Positions 48,533 through 58,126 of a stretch of 64,000 nucleotides of DNA are shown here, one piece after another (position 1 is the first letter of the stretch; each line of letters starts with the position of its first letter). Below the pieces are notes generated by a model that was not told where the DNA came from, did no database searches, and was given only the letters and a program-made list of their open reading frames with translations. The stretch comes from Candidatus Iainarchaeum sp. GTDB lineage: Archaea; Iainarchaeota; Iainarchaeia; Iainarchaeales; JAGVWC01. The DNA is taken from assembly GCA_018304465.1 (NCBI GenBank), contig JAGVWC010000010.1, positions 243,473-307,472 on the forward strand, given 5' to 3'. The translations under genes and the position numbers were made by a program.

Positions 48533-51500
48533 ATGAGTACACCGGAAAAAAAGATCGCGTCCGGCCAAAAACCCAAAATTTTTCGAGAAAACGTGGGAAA
48601 AGGAAACGCCATGGAAGACGAATTCGAACTAGACATAGGGCAATTAGAAGCCGAAAGCGACGAAAGCCCGTACATGGCCAAATTCAAATCTTTTTTTGAA
48701 AACAGTTACTTAAAAGACATCGAAAAACTCGCCAACCAATGGCCGCACCACAAATCCCTTGAAATCGATTTCAAAGACCTTGAACACTTCGATTTTGAAA
48801 CCGCGGACGAACTCCTCGAACACCCCGACGTATTACTCGAAGCCGCGGAAATGGCGGTTCAAAGCATCAATATTCCCGCGTTTGACGTCAAAGACTTCAA
48901 ACCCCACGTTCGATTTTACAATTTACCCAAAGACCGCGTTCCGTATCTGCGAAACATCGGATCCGAACACCTCGGAAAACTCACCACGGTCGAAGGCCTC
49001 GTCCGTCAAGTCACGGACGTATTACCCAAACTTAAAATCGCGGCCTGGCAATGCCGCCGCTGCGCCAACGTCTACAAAAAAGAACAGGAAACCGACAAAA
49101 TCACGCAACCCATGATGTGCGAATGCAAACACCGCGAATTCGTACTCCTACCCGAACAATCCGTTTTCATGGACTCCCAAAAAATACTGGTTCAAGAACC
49201 CCTTGAATTATTGAAAGGAAGCGAACAAGCCACGAACTTCGAAGTCATTGTCACCGACGACCTGGTCAACAAAATTCTTCCCGGAGACCGCACCAAAATC
49301 ACGGGCATCGTGCGCCTCAAAACCCCCAAAGAAAAAGGACTCATTTTCCAGCGATTCATGGACGCGCTGCACTTGGAAGAAACCGCCAAAGAATTCGACG
49401 AAGTCGAATCTTCACCCGAAGAAATCGAAGCCGTTCGACAACTCGCCAAAACCCCGAAAATTTACGACATCCTCATTCAAAGCATCGCTCCCAACATTTA
49501 CGGTCACAACGACCTCAAAGAAGCCATCGCATTGCAATTATTCGGCGGCATCACCAAACTATTGCCCAACGAAAGCAAGGTCCGCGGAAACATTCACGTT
49601 TTGCTGGTTGGAGACCCTGGTTGCCTGGTCGGAGACGAACGCGTCGCACTCGGAAACGGGGCCATTGAACGAATCGAAAAACTCGGAACCGAACACCTCC
49701 AAGAAATCAGCACTCAAGTCTTGACTGGCGAAGGACAAGCCAAACGAGACTGGGCGACCGCATTCCATTACTATGCGAACCAACCCGTCATGGAAATCAT
49801 CACTGAAAGCGGAAAAAGCATCAAAGGCACATTGAACCACCCCTTGCTATGCGTTTCAAAAGAAAACGGAAAACCCAAGCGCGATTGGAAACGATTAGAC
49901 GAATTCCAAATCGGAGACAAAGTAGCGGTGGTCACCCACATCCCTTGCACGATCAAAAGATACATTCCCACAGATTTTACCCAAAGACCAAAAACACTCG
50001 GACCCAAGTTTAAAGGAAAACTGCCCGCCAAAGTCACTCCTGAATTGGCCGGACTATTCGGATACATCGTTGGCGACGGCTGGGTCACCCAATACAAAAC
50101 AGGTTTTGTCGTCAATGACCAAGAAAAAGACCTGTTACCCAAATTGTTAAATGCAAGCCAACGCTTGTTTGGCATCAAACCGATTCCCCATATTCGAACA
50201 CTCCTGGAACGAAAAATGCCTTTATATTATTCGGAAATCAACTCGAAAGACATCGCGCAAAACCTGAAATTTCTCGCAGAAAAAAGAGTACCGGAACTAG
50301 TCATGAGATCCGGAAACAAAGTCGCGGCCGAATTCCTAAAATGGTTGTTCGAAGCAGACGGTTGTTGTTTCTGCAAAGGCAGAGGCCGCCGAGCCATCGC
50401 ATTGAAAGCCAAGAACATTGAACTGCTCCGCGACGTACAAATGTTGCTGTTGCGCTTTTCAATTCACTCACGCATCACTTCAAACGCACTTCAAATCAGA
50501 CGTGGAAAAGACATTCAAAAATACGTCCAACACATCGGATTTGCATCTGCCAAAAAAAGAGCAAAGCTTAAACAACTCGCCAAAGAAGCCAAATCGTTTG
50601 CCCGATTCAATTCGCAACGCAGCGAAAAAATAGTCAAAATCATCCATCACCCCGTCGAAGACGTTTTCGACATCGAAGTACCCGCCGGACACCGATTCAT
50701 CGCCAACGGAGTTATTTCGCATAACACCGCAAAATCACAGCTATTGCAAAGCGTGCACAAAATCGCGCCGAAAGCGGTTTACGTTACGGGGAAAACTTCT
50801 ACTGGCGCCGGTCTGTGCATTGCTCCCGACTCGCTGATTTTAAATGACAACGGATTCAAGTCAGTGCAGGAATTCGTCGAATCGAATTTCAACGAGACAA
50901 GCGCAAAAGAAGAAATCCCTAATGCATGGAGCAATGATTTTCTCGGAGTCGCACATTCATTAAGTAATACGCTTGATTTCGTGGAAGCGCCAGTCGAAAA
51001 AATCTGGCGAATCAAACCCCCCGAAAAGATGTTCAAGATCACTACCCGTACCGGAAGATCACTTTCCTTGACTCCCGCTACAAGCCTGATTCGAATTAAG
51101 AATGGAAAGATCGAGTGGATTTCGGCAAGCGAATTGCAAACTGGCGACTACGTTGCAACCCCCCGGAACTTACCCGAAGGAAACGTGAAAAAAATCCCCA
51201 CGATCCAGATTCTTGCTTCAACCCCAAACATAAAAACCGGTGATCCCTTGGCGGTGTGGATAAAGGAAATAACCGACCGACTTATTCCAAAGTATGGCAG
51301 TCTTCAAGCGATCGCAAAAAAAATTGGAAAAAGCCGTAATACGCTTTATGCGGTACGAAATCCAAAATTCTTCCATGGATGGGAATTAAAAACCGTTATC
51401 GCACTGGCTACCGAAGCAGGATATACTGAAAGCGAAATCAGCGAAAAGATTACAACTCTATTTATAAGCCACGGGAAAAATTTTCGCATTCCACGCCATA

Positions 51501-53440
51501 TCGATAACCCGGATCTTGCATATCTTGCCGGGCTTGCACTCGGAGATGGAAACTTCATCGAGGATCCCAAACGAGGTATGATTCGAATCGCTTGCGCCGA
51601 TCCCGAACTCTTGAATGAAGCAACCCGAATAATTCAAACCCAATTCGGCATTGAACCAGAACGTTTTGATGATGGAGAACGCGTACCGGGTATACGCGTC
51701 AATTACAAAGCTATTGCCGAACTCCTAAAAGCCTTCGGTTTACACCCGAAAAAAACCCAAAACCAAATTTCGCACTTGGCAACCGAGATGTCGAATCCGA
51801 TTCTTGCTCGGTTATTGCAAGGCCTTTTCGATACAGACGGATATGTTGCAACACACAAGAATGGCTCACCTTCGGTTGGAATCAGTTCAGTAAGCCCCCT
51901 TCTTGCACAAACCCTACAACTCGCACTGCTAAAATTCGGAATTATCTCAAGGAAACGGGTTCGGAAAATTGCTGGAAAGACCTCAGTTGGAAAAACCATC
52001 CACGTAACAAGTCGCAACGATGCACATGTAATCGAAATCACAGACAGACACAACTTAGCCCTCTTTAGTCAGCAAATCGGGTTCGCGCTTTCCAGAAAAC
52101 AAGAAGCACTGGAGAAAGTCATCGCAGGAATCTCTTGTTCCAACACGAACATCGATGTAATACCAGAGATCCACAACCAATTGAAAGAGCTCAACTTGGA
52201 CTGGGAGTATACGCATCAAAAGAGAAGAATTTCGACCGCACGACTGCAACAACTCACTCAAAACCTTCCTAACGACCATTTCCTAAAAAAACTGGGTTGC
52301 GCCAATATTTTCTGGGATCAAATCAAAACGAAAGAACCGTTCAAACCAGAATACCAATACGTTTACGACTTCAGCGTGAAAGAACATCACAATTTCATTG
52401 CCAACGGATTTTTCGTCCACAACACCGCGACCGCGGTAAAAGACGATTTCGGAGAAGGCGGATGGACCCTAAAAGCCGGAGCCCTCGTACTCGCCAACGG
52501 CGGAATGGCCATGATCGACGAATTCGACAAAATGGACCCCGAAGACCGGTCCGCCATGCACGAAGCCATGGAACAAGGAATGATTTCGGTTGCCAAAGCC
52601 GGAATCGTCACGCGCCTCAAAACCGAAACCACGATTCTTGCCGCCGCCAACCCGAAATTCTCACGGTTTGACCAATTCAAAAACTTCTTCGAACAAATCG
52701 ATTTGCCACCCACGTTGATTTCCCGTTTCGACTTGTTTTTCATGATCCGCGACGTACTGGACCGAAAACGCGACGAAGAAATCTCCGCGCACATCCTCAA
52801 AATCCACCAAACCGGCGCCATCATGCGCCAGCACAAGGTTTCACGCGATCATTTGAAAGCCGAAGACCTCGCCGACCAAAAAGCCATTACCCCCATCATC
52901 GACAACAACATGCTCAAAAAATACATCGCGTTCGCGCGACAACAAGTATTTCCCGTGCTCACCAAAGAAGCCATCAAATCCATTTCCGAATACTACGTGA
53001 ACCTGCGCGAACAAGGAAAAAAAGAAGGCACGTACTCGGCCACGCACCGACAACTCGAAGGACTCGTACGATTATCCGAAGCCAGCGCGCGCATCCGCTT
53101 GTCCGACACCGTCGAAGAAATCGACGCGGCCCGCGCGATTCGCCTGCTTCGAACCTCGCTCCAAGAACTCGTCACGGACAAAGAAACCGGACGCATCGAC
53201 ATCGATTTGCTCACCACCGGACAATCCACCAACCAAACCCAACAATTAAAAACGATTTTAAACATCGTGAAATCGCTTTCGCAAGAACACGACAAAGTAC
53301 TCGTGGACCAGGTACTCGAAGAAGCGGGCCAAGCCGGAATCGACAAGGAAAAAGGCCGCGACCTGATTTCCAAACTCAAACGCAGCGGCGAACTATACGA
53401 ACCCAGCCACGGCGTACTAAAACCCGTGCAACGGGAATAA
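48533..53440 (+). CDS. mcm: MCM replicative helicase with two inteins
   Basis: N-terminal OB/Zn domain; split LLVGDPG+TAKSQLLQSV and GKTSTGAGL+TATAVKDDFGEGGWTLKAGALVLANGGMAMIDEFDKM. Confidence 0.97.
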   Translation: MSTPEKKIASGQKPKIFRENVGKGNAMEDEFELDIGQLEAESDESPYMAKFKSFFENSYLKDIEKLANQWPHHKSLEIDFKDLEHFDFETADELLEHPDVLLEAAEMAVQSINIPAFDVKDFKPHVRFYNLPKDRVPYLRNIGSEHLGKLTTVEGLVRQVTDVLPKLKIAAWQCRRCANVYKKEQETDKITQPMMCECKHREFVLLPEQSVFMDSQKILVQEPLELLKGSEQATNFEVIVTDDLVNKILPGDRTKITGIVRLKTPKEKGLIFQRFMDALHLEETAKEFDEVESSPEEIEAVRQLAKTPKIYDILIQSIAPNIYGHNDLKEAIALQLFGGITKLLPNESKVRGNIHVLLVGDPGCLVGDERVALGNGAIERIEKLGTEHLQEISTQVLTGEGQAKRDWATAFHYYANQPVMEIITESGKSIKGTLNHPLLCVSKENGKPKRDWKRLDEFQIGDKVAVVTHIPCTIKRYIPTDFTQRPKTLGPKFKGKLPAKVTPELAGLFGYIVGDGWVTQYKTGFVVNDQEKDLLPKLLNASQRLFGIKPIPHIRTLLERKMPLYYSEINSKDIAQNLKFLAEKRVPELVMRSGNKVAAEFLKWLFEADGCCFCKGRGRRAIALKAKNIELLRDVQMLLLRFSIHSRITSNALQIRRGKDIQKYVQHIGFASAKKRAKLKQLAKEAKSFARFNSQRSEKIVKIIHHPVEDVFDIEVPAGHRFIANGVISHNTAKSQLLQSVHKIAPKAVYVTGKTSTGAGLCIAPDSLILNDNGFKSVQEFVESNFNETSAKEEIPNAWSNDFLGVAHSLSNTLDFVEAPVEKIWRIKPPEKMFKITTRTGRSLSLTPATSLIRIKNGKIEWISASELQTGDYVATPRNLPEGNVKKIPTIQILASTPNIKTGDPLAVWIKEITDRLIPKYGSLQAIAKKIGKSRNTLYAVRNPKFFHGWELKTVIALATEAGYTESEISEKITTLFISHGKNFRIPRHIDNPDLAYLAGLALGDGNFIEDPKRGMIRIACADPELLNEATRIIQTQFGIEPERFDDGERVPGIRVNYKAIAELLKAFGLHPKKTQNQISHLATEMSNPILARLLQGLFDTDGYVATHKNGSPSVGISSVSPLLAQTLQLALLKFGIISRKRVRKIAGKTSVGKTIHVTSRNDAHVIEITDRHNLALFSQQIGFALSRKQEALEKVIAGISCSNTNIDVIPEIHNQLKELNLDWEYTHQKRRISTARLQQLTQNLPNDHFLKKLGCANIFWDQIKTKEPFKPEYQYVYDFSVKEHHNFIANGFFVHNTATAVKDDFGEGGWTLKAGALVLANGGMAMIDEFDKMDPEDRSAMHEAMEQGMISVAKAGIVTRLKTETTILAAANPKFSRFDQFKNFFEQIDLPPTLISRFDLFFMIRDVLDRKRDEEISAHILKIHQTGAIMRQHKVSRDHLKAEDLADQKAITPIIDNNMLKKYIAFARQQVFPVLTKEAIKSISEYYVNLREQGKKEGTYSATHRQLEGLVRLSEASARIRLSDTVEEIDAARAIRLLRTSLQELVTDKETGRIDIDLLTTGQSTNQTQQLKTILNIVKSLSQEHDKVLVDQVLEEAGQAGIDKEKGRDLISKLKRSGELYEPSHGVLKPVQRE
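49622..50725 (+). mobile_element. MCM intein 1 (368 aa), LAGLIDADG type
   Basis: CLVGDERVALGNG... to ...GHRFIANGVISHN, +1 Thr, within Walker A; LFGYIVGDGW and LKWLFEADGC. Confidence 0.95.
50816..52423 (+). mobile_element. MCM intein 2 (536 aa), LAGLIDADG type with HTH
   Basis: CIAPDSLILNDNGF... to ...HHNFIANGFFVHN, +1 Thr; LAGLALGDGNF and LLQGLFDTDGYV. Confidence 0.95.
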
Positions 53441-53488
53441 CGACTGCACCAAAAACCCATTAAACCGTTTTGACCCAAACAAATAATC

Positions 53489-54106
53489 ATGATCAAAGTC
53501 ATCTTGTTTGATTTTGGAGGCGTATACCTCAAAGGCAGCGCGGCCAACTTCGTGAAACGATCCTGCAAAGCCCTCGGAATCCACACACCAAAAGAATTAC
53601 CAGTCGACTATGTCACGTTTCACTCCGGACTGAACCTGGGCGAAATGACCACCGAAGCATTCGTCCAACACTATTTCAACAGACCCATGACCCCGAACCA
53701 AACCAAAAAAATCGTTGACATTTGGGCCAGCACGTGGAAAGCCAACCCACACATGCAAAAACTCGCCCACCAACTGAAAAAACAGTATCGCTTGGGCGTA
53801 CTCTCCAATTCCGATTTGCTTAACACCCAAAATTACCATAAAGCAGGAGCCTACGATCCCTTCGAACAATTGATTCTGTCACACGAACTTGGAATCCTAA
53901 AACCGGACCCCAAAATTTATCGGATCGCAATTCGAAAATTCAACGTAAAACCATCGGAAATATTATTCATTGACGATCAAGAACGCTGCCTTGTCACCGC
54001 CCGAAAACTCGGAATGAAAACCCTACGTTTCACTTCTTTTTCAGGGTTCAAAAAAGACCTGCGAACACACGGGATTTGGCCTACCAAAAAAATTGCCGGC
54101 AAATAG
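53489..54106 (+). CDS. HAD-superfamily hydrolase
   Basis: VILFDFGGVYLKG; LGVLSNSD; LKPDPKIYRIAIRKF; LFIDDQE. Confidence 0.9.
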   Translation: MIKVILFDFGGVYLKGSAANFVKRSCKALGIHTPKELPVDYVTFHSGLNLGEMTTEAFVQHYFNRPMTPNQTKKIVDIWASTWKANPHMQKLAHQLKKQYRLGVLSNSDLLNTQNYHKAGAYDPFEQLILSHELGILKPDPKIYRIAIRKFNVKPSEILFIDDQERCLVTARKLGMKTLRFTSFSGFKKDLRTHGIWPTKKIAGK

Positions 54107-54358
54107 CATTGGCTCCGAAAAAACCGCCTTTTTTTCGTCATTGCCGTTTGGAATCAACGAAAACGAATATTGCAACCCCGCCGGGTGAGGCGAGTTTTGA
54201 TCGGGAATCAAGGGATGGCAAACAGGAGGCAATGAAACCGATGCGACCGAATCCCAATCGGTCACCACAGGGCCCACGGGAGCGGTATTGGATAAAACCA
54301 ACACCAAGAGCACACCCAGTAAGAAACTCACGAAAAACGAAACTGTTTGTTCCAACAT
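54041..54358 (-). CDS. Small membrane-anchored protein
   Basis: MLEQTVSFFVSFLLGVLLVLVLSNTAP with upstream SD ggaggga; overlaps the convergent HAD gene 3' end by 66 nt. Confidence 0.6.
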   Translation of the reverse strand: MLEQTVSFFVSFLLGVLLVLVLSNTAPVGPVVTDWDSVASVSLPPVCHPLIPDQNSPHPAGLQYSFSLIPNGNDEKKAVFSEPMLFAGNFFGRPNPVCSQVFFEP

Positions 54359-54489
54359 TTTTGATCCCTCCGCGGAACAACCAACGAAAGGAACGCTATA
54401 ATCATTTGGACGCACCCCCGTCATTGCCGGTAAAAACGGGTTTTTTTGGCCGAACAAAATAAATAAACAAAACCCCCATACCAGTAATC

Positions 54490-55335
54490 ATGAACCAAAA
54501 ACTGCTTTCCCAATTCATTGTTATCTTTCTGGTGACCAATCTCTTGGGTTTGCTCGTGGCCAGCACGTTTATCCGCGAAAACATTTCGGTTCCTATCGTG
54601 AATCCCGACCGCGAAAGCTACGAAAACCCCCTCGGATTGTTCCTGTACATTCTGATTTCAACCGCAGTATTGCTTGCCGTAATCAAACTCTTGCCCAAAC
54701 GCACGTTTCTTTTGTTCAAAATCCTCGAAGGATTCGCAATTTTTTTCATGATCCCCATCGTACTCTGGGCGGTATTGTCGCTTTTTTTCAAACCCCAAGA
54801 ATTCGAACTGGCACTCCAACCTCTCGCGTTACTCGTCGTGATTTTGCGCAACACCCTTCCCGAACACCTGTTGCTTCGAAACATCATCACGTTGTTTTTA
54901 GCCGCGGGCATCGGCGTGTTCATCGGAACCGGAATCGGAACGATTCCCATCATCGCGTTTTTGGTGGCCATGAGCGTTTACGATTACATCGCGGTCTTCA
55001 AAACCAAACACATGATGACATTGGCCAAAGCCGTTACCGAAAAAAACCTCTCGTTCACCTTTGGCATGCCGACCCCCGAACACCAATTCGAACTCGGCAC
55101 CGGCGACCTCGTGATCCCACTCGCGTTTGCGGTATCGGTGTTAAACGAATACGTGGTGCAACTCGGATCCCCGCATTATTGGATCGCGCCGCTCGTGATA
55201 TTGCTGTTTTCATTTATCGGACTCGTCATTACGTTATGGCAAAGCAGTCAAAAAATCGGACACGCATTACCCGCCTTGCCGCTACAATCCGTTCTGATGA
55301 TTCTTGCCTACGCGGGGCTACGACTGTTCCTGTAA
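54490..55335 (+). CDS. Presenilin/signal peptide peptidase-like intramembrane aspartyl protease
   Basis: YD motif in AMSVYDYIAVFKTKHMM and GxGD motif in ELGTGDLVIPLAF; multiple TM segments. Confidence 0.85.
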   Translation: MNQKLLSQFIVIFLVTNLLGLLVASTFIRENISVPIVNPDRESYENPLGLFLYILISTAVLLAVIKLLPKRTFLLFKILEGFAIFFMIPIVLWAVLSLFFKPQEFELALQPLALLVVILRNTLPEHLLLRNIITLFLAAGIGVFIGTGIGTIPIIAFLVAMSVYDYIAVFKTKHMMTLAKAVTEKNLSFTFGMPTPEHQFELGTGDLVIPLAFAVSVLNEYVVQLGSPHYWIAPLVILLFSFIGLVITLWQSSQKIGHALPALPLQSVLMILAYAGLRLFL

Positions 55336-55355
55336 AAAAAAAAGAAAAAAAATCG

Positions 55356-55762
55356 TCACGAGGTAACGGTGATTTTTCCGAACATCTTGACACCCAAATG
55401 CTCGTGATACGACCATTCGCCCGCGTCGTTAAACATAAACGAGTAACGTTCGCCTTTGGCAAGACCCCGGCACGCATCGAAAATGGTCAGCGCCTCCGGT
55501 GAACCGCATTTTTCGATACCCGAACCCGGATACTCGGTGTGCGTCGGATGACGCGCGGTCGCGGGCCAATTGGGCGTATCCGTTTCGTTTACCCACGTCA
55601 CGGTTCCGCCGATTGGAATCGACACGTTTTGCGGTTCATATCCTTGCGCCGTGATTCGAACCGTGACATTGGCGGTAGGCGGATTTTGCCCCGGATTATT
55701 GGGCGGATTGGAATCCGGCGAACGGCAAGCCCCAAAAGCGAAAAACGAATCGTGTTGTTCAT
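55356..55762 (-). CDS. Cupredoxin-domain (plastocyanin-like) protein, apparent N-terminal frameshift
   Basis: YEPQNVSIPIGGTVTWVNETDTPNWPATARHPTH...GEWSYHEHLGVKMFGKITV; SD-led ATG at 55762 lies in another frame. Confidence 0.7.
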
Positions 55763-55916
55763 TGCATCCTCCATAAAACAGTAAGTTAGTTATGAAAAGA
55801 AACGATACATTATAAATCAATTGTATCGCTTTTTCAAAAAAATTTGAATTGATGACCGGAGGAAAAACAACCCGTCTTGGCAAAAAAAATAAATAGCGGA
55901 ACACCGTGAATTAGTC

Positions 55917-56650
55917 ATGAAACCAGTCCGACACAAAAGCTTGCGCCGCTTCATCGCAATCAAAAAATAAGCAAAGGACTCGAGATCGCCGCCGCAACCA
56001 GCATGAGCCTTGGCCTTGTTGCCGCCGCTTCGCAACGGTGGGCCAGTGCAGCCCTAGCTAACGTTGCGGCCATGGCGATGCTTTCAAGCGCAGGCGCCGT
56101 GAACAAAAAACTCTATACGAAAGCCATCGGCAGACCGGCATTGGCCAAAGAAATGCTCAAAAAATCCACAAGCAAATCTCAAAAAATATTTTTTCAAGTC
56201 CTTTCGTCGTTTGGACGCATTGCACCCCCCTATCGCGCCGAAGCCGCCGTCATGATCAACGAACTGCTTCGCATCGGAATACCCAACGCAAAACGCTCCA
56301 ACGTCGATTACGCCGAGCTTTACCGCGCGCTTTTTCGCGGACGAATGCAAAGCGTTACCCGAGACAAAAACACGCAAGAAGTCGGAGAAACCGTGTTAAA
56401 GGAACTCGCATACGATCGCCCGCTCTCCCACTATTTTCCTGTTTTTTTGGGCAAACTTCCGGACATGATCGAACAACTGGCCAAAGACCCGAAAACGGAA
56501 AACCGCGCGATCGGATTAGAAATCTCCGTGAACGGCACCAAAACGAACAAAATTACAATCTTAAAATTTCAAAACCACTGGCGCGTCGTACGCGTTGACT
56601 GGCCGGCACGGGAACAAAAAGCGGACTCGCACCCGGCAAAGAAAAGCTGA
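55917..56650 (+). CDS. Uncharacterised protein, apparent frameshift near A6 run at 55962
   Basis: Tracked ORF starts 56003; same frame open upstream (ISKGLEIAAATS) and joins MKPVRHKSLRRFIAIKK across the A-run. Confidence 0.5.
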
Positions 56651-56662
56651 CGGATCGGCGGT

Positions 56663-57244
56663 TCATCCGACAAAAATCTTTTTCAGCAATTCCAAACCGT
56701 AATACCCCGCAAGCGCGATCAAAACGTCGCGAATGATTTTTCCAACCAGCGTCGCGGCAAAAAACTTTTTGGCGTCCATGCGAAGGACGCCGGCCGCAAG
56801 CCCGAACACGTCAAACGGCAGCGGCGACAACGCCCCCAAAAAAACAATCCAGTTCCCGTGTTTTTTAATCTGGGACTCGATTTTAAGCAACAGCTTCTGA
56901 TTTAAGGCATCCGAAAATTTTCTCACGCCGCGTTGACCCAGATAACCAACGAAAAAACTCGACATCTCACCGATCGCCGCGCCAATGCCGCCGGCGATTC
57001 CCATCAAAATCGCAAACCCGACCCCGAGGTTGTACTGCGCGGCAAACGCTCCCGAACCAAACACGAGCAACACGACCGGGGCCGGCAAAAAAATCGTGGC
57101 GTTTCCGATGATCGAAACCACCATCACCACGCCAAACGCCAGCACATACCCGAATACGCCGTGCTCTAACACCAGCGAATGAATCAAAAAAAGCGCGTCC
57201 GAAACCAGTTTCTCGGAAAACGCCCGCAAATCATCCAAAACCAT
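56663..57244 (-). CDS. DedA/VTT (SNARE-associated) family membrane protein
   Basis: GGIGAAIGEMSSFFVGYLGQRG; FLGALSPLPFDVFGLAAG. Confidence 0.8.
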   Translation of the reverse strand: MVLDDLRAFSEKLVSDALFLIHSLVLEHGVFGYVLAFGVVMVVSIIGNATIFLPAPVVLLVFGSGAFAAQYNLGVGFAILMGIAGGIGAAIGEMSSFFVGYLGQRGVRKFSDALNQKLLLKIESQIKKHGNWIVFLGALSPLPFDVFGLAAGVLRMDAKKFFAATLVGKIIRDVLIALAGYYGLELLKKIFVG

Positions 57245-57306
57245 TCAGTATCGTATAACCCAAAAACGAACCCCTTAAAAAAACTAAGCCGAGGCAATTC
57301 TAGTAT

Positions 57307-57711
57307 ATGGAATACGAAAGAATGCTTGATCGGGTGTATATGTCGCTTCCAAAAGAAGCCCTTACCAAGGAACGATTCGAAATTCCCCGCGTGGACTCGT
57401 TTGTGGAAGGAACCAAAACCATCATCCGAAACTTCTCGAATCTGGCCAAACTGGTCCGCCGAACCGACCGGGAAATCTACAAATTTTTCACCAAGGAATT
57501 CGCCGTTCCCGCGCAAATCAGCGGCGAACGACTGATCCTAAACGGAAAATTTTTCGGAAACCAAGTTCAAACCGCTTACGAAAGTTACGTGAAATCCTTC
57601 GTGCTTTGCCACGAATGCCACAAACCCGACACGCATTACGTGGACCAGTCCGGCGTACGCATCCTAAAATGCGAAGCCTGCGGCGCGATTTCGTCCGTCA
57701 AACACATTTGA
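57307..57711 (+). CDS. eif2b: Translation initiation factor aIF2 beta
   Basis: FFGNQVQTAYESYVKSFVLCHECHKPDTHYV...CEACGAISSVKHI. Confidence 0.95.
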   Translation: MEYERMLDRVYMSLPKEALTKERFEIPRVDSFVEGTKTIIRNFSNLAKLVRRTDREIYKFFTKEFAVPAQISGERLILNGKFFGNQVQTAYESYVKSFVLCHECHKPDTHYVDQSGVRILKCEACGAISSVKHI

Positions 57712-57771
57712 ACCAAACAACGAATTTAAAAAAACAAAACACAATCAAACTAACGAATAAAAGGTGAAACC

Positions 57772-58089
57772 ATCGTCAAAAAACCACGCGTACCGCAGCA
57801 AACGGAATTCAAAGTTCGGTTGCCGAACAGAAATGAAAACGAAATGTTCGCGTTAGCGATCCAACTCATGGGCGCAACCCAAATCAAAGCCCAGTGCGAA
57901 GACGGAAAAGAACGCATGTGCCGCATCAAAGGCACCATGAAGAAAAAAGTCTGGATCCGCGCCGGCGACGTACTCATCATCCGACTGTGGGACTGGCAAA
58001 AAGACCGCGCGGACATCATCTGGCGATACTTTGGAACCCAATCGGAACACCTCAAACGAAACGGATACCTCAACAACCTACCGGTTTAA
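57772..58089 (+). CDS. eif1a: Translation initiation factor aIF1A, non-canonical or frameshifted start
   Basis: EFKVRLPNRNENEMFALAIQLMGATQIKAQCEDGKERMCRIKGTMKKKVWIRAGDVLIIRLWDWQKDRADIIWRY; no ATG/GTG/TTG between stop at 57751 and TTG at 57820. Confidence 0.9.
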   Translation: MVKKPRVPQQTEFKVRLPNRNENEMFALAIQLMGATQIKAQCEDGKERMCRIKGTMKKKVWIRAGDVLIIRLWDWQKDRADIIWRYFGTQSEHLKRNGYLNNLPV

Positions 58090-58126
58090 AGCAACAAATA
58101 AATAACTCTTTCTTCCATCAGCAGTA

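Noticed and set aside
57820-58089. TTG at 57820 as aIF1A start
   Set aside because: Would delete the first OB-fold strand (TEFKVRL) and the basic N-terminal tail typical of aIF1A
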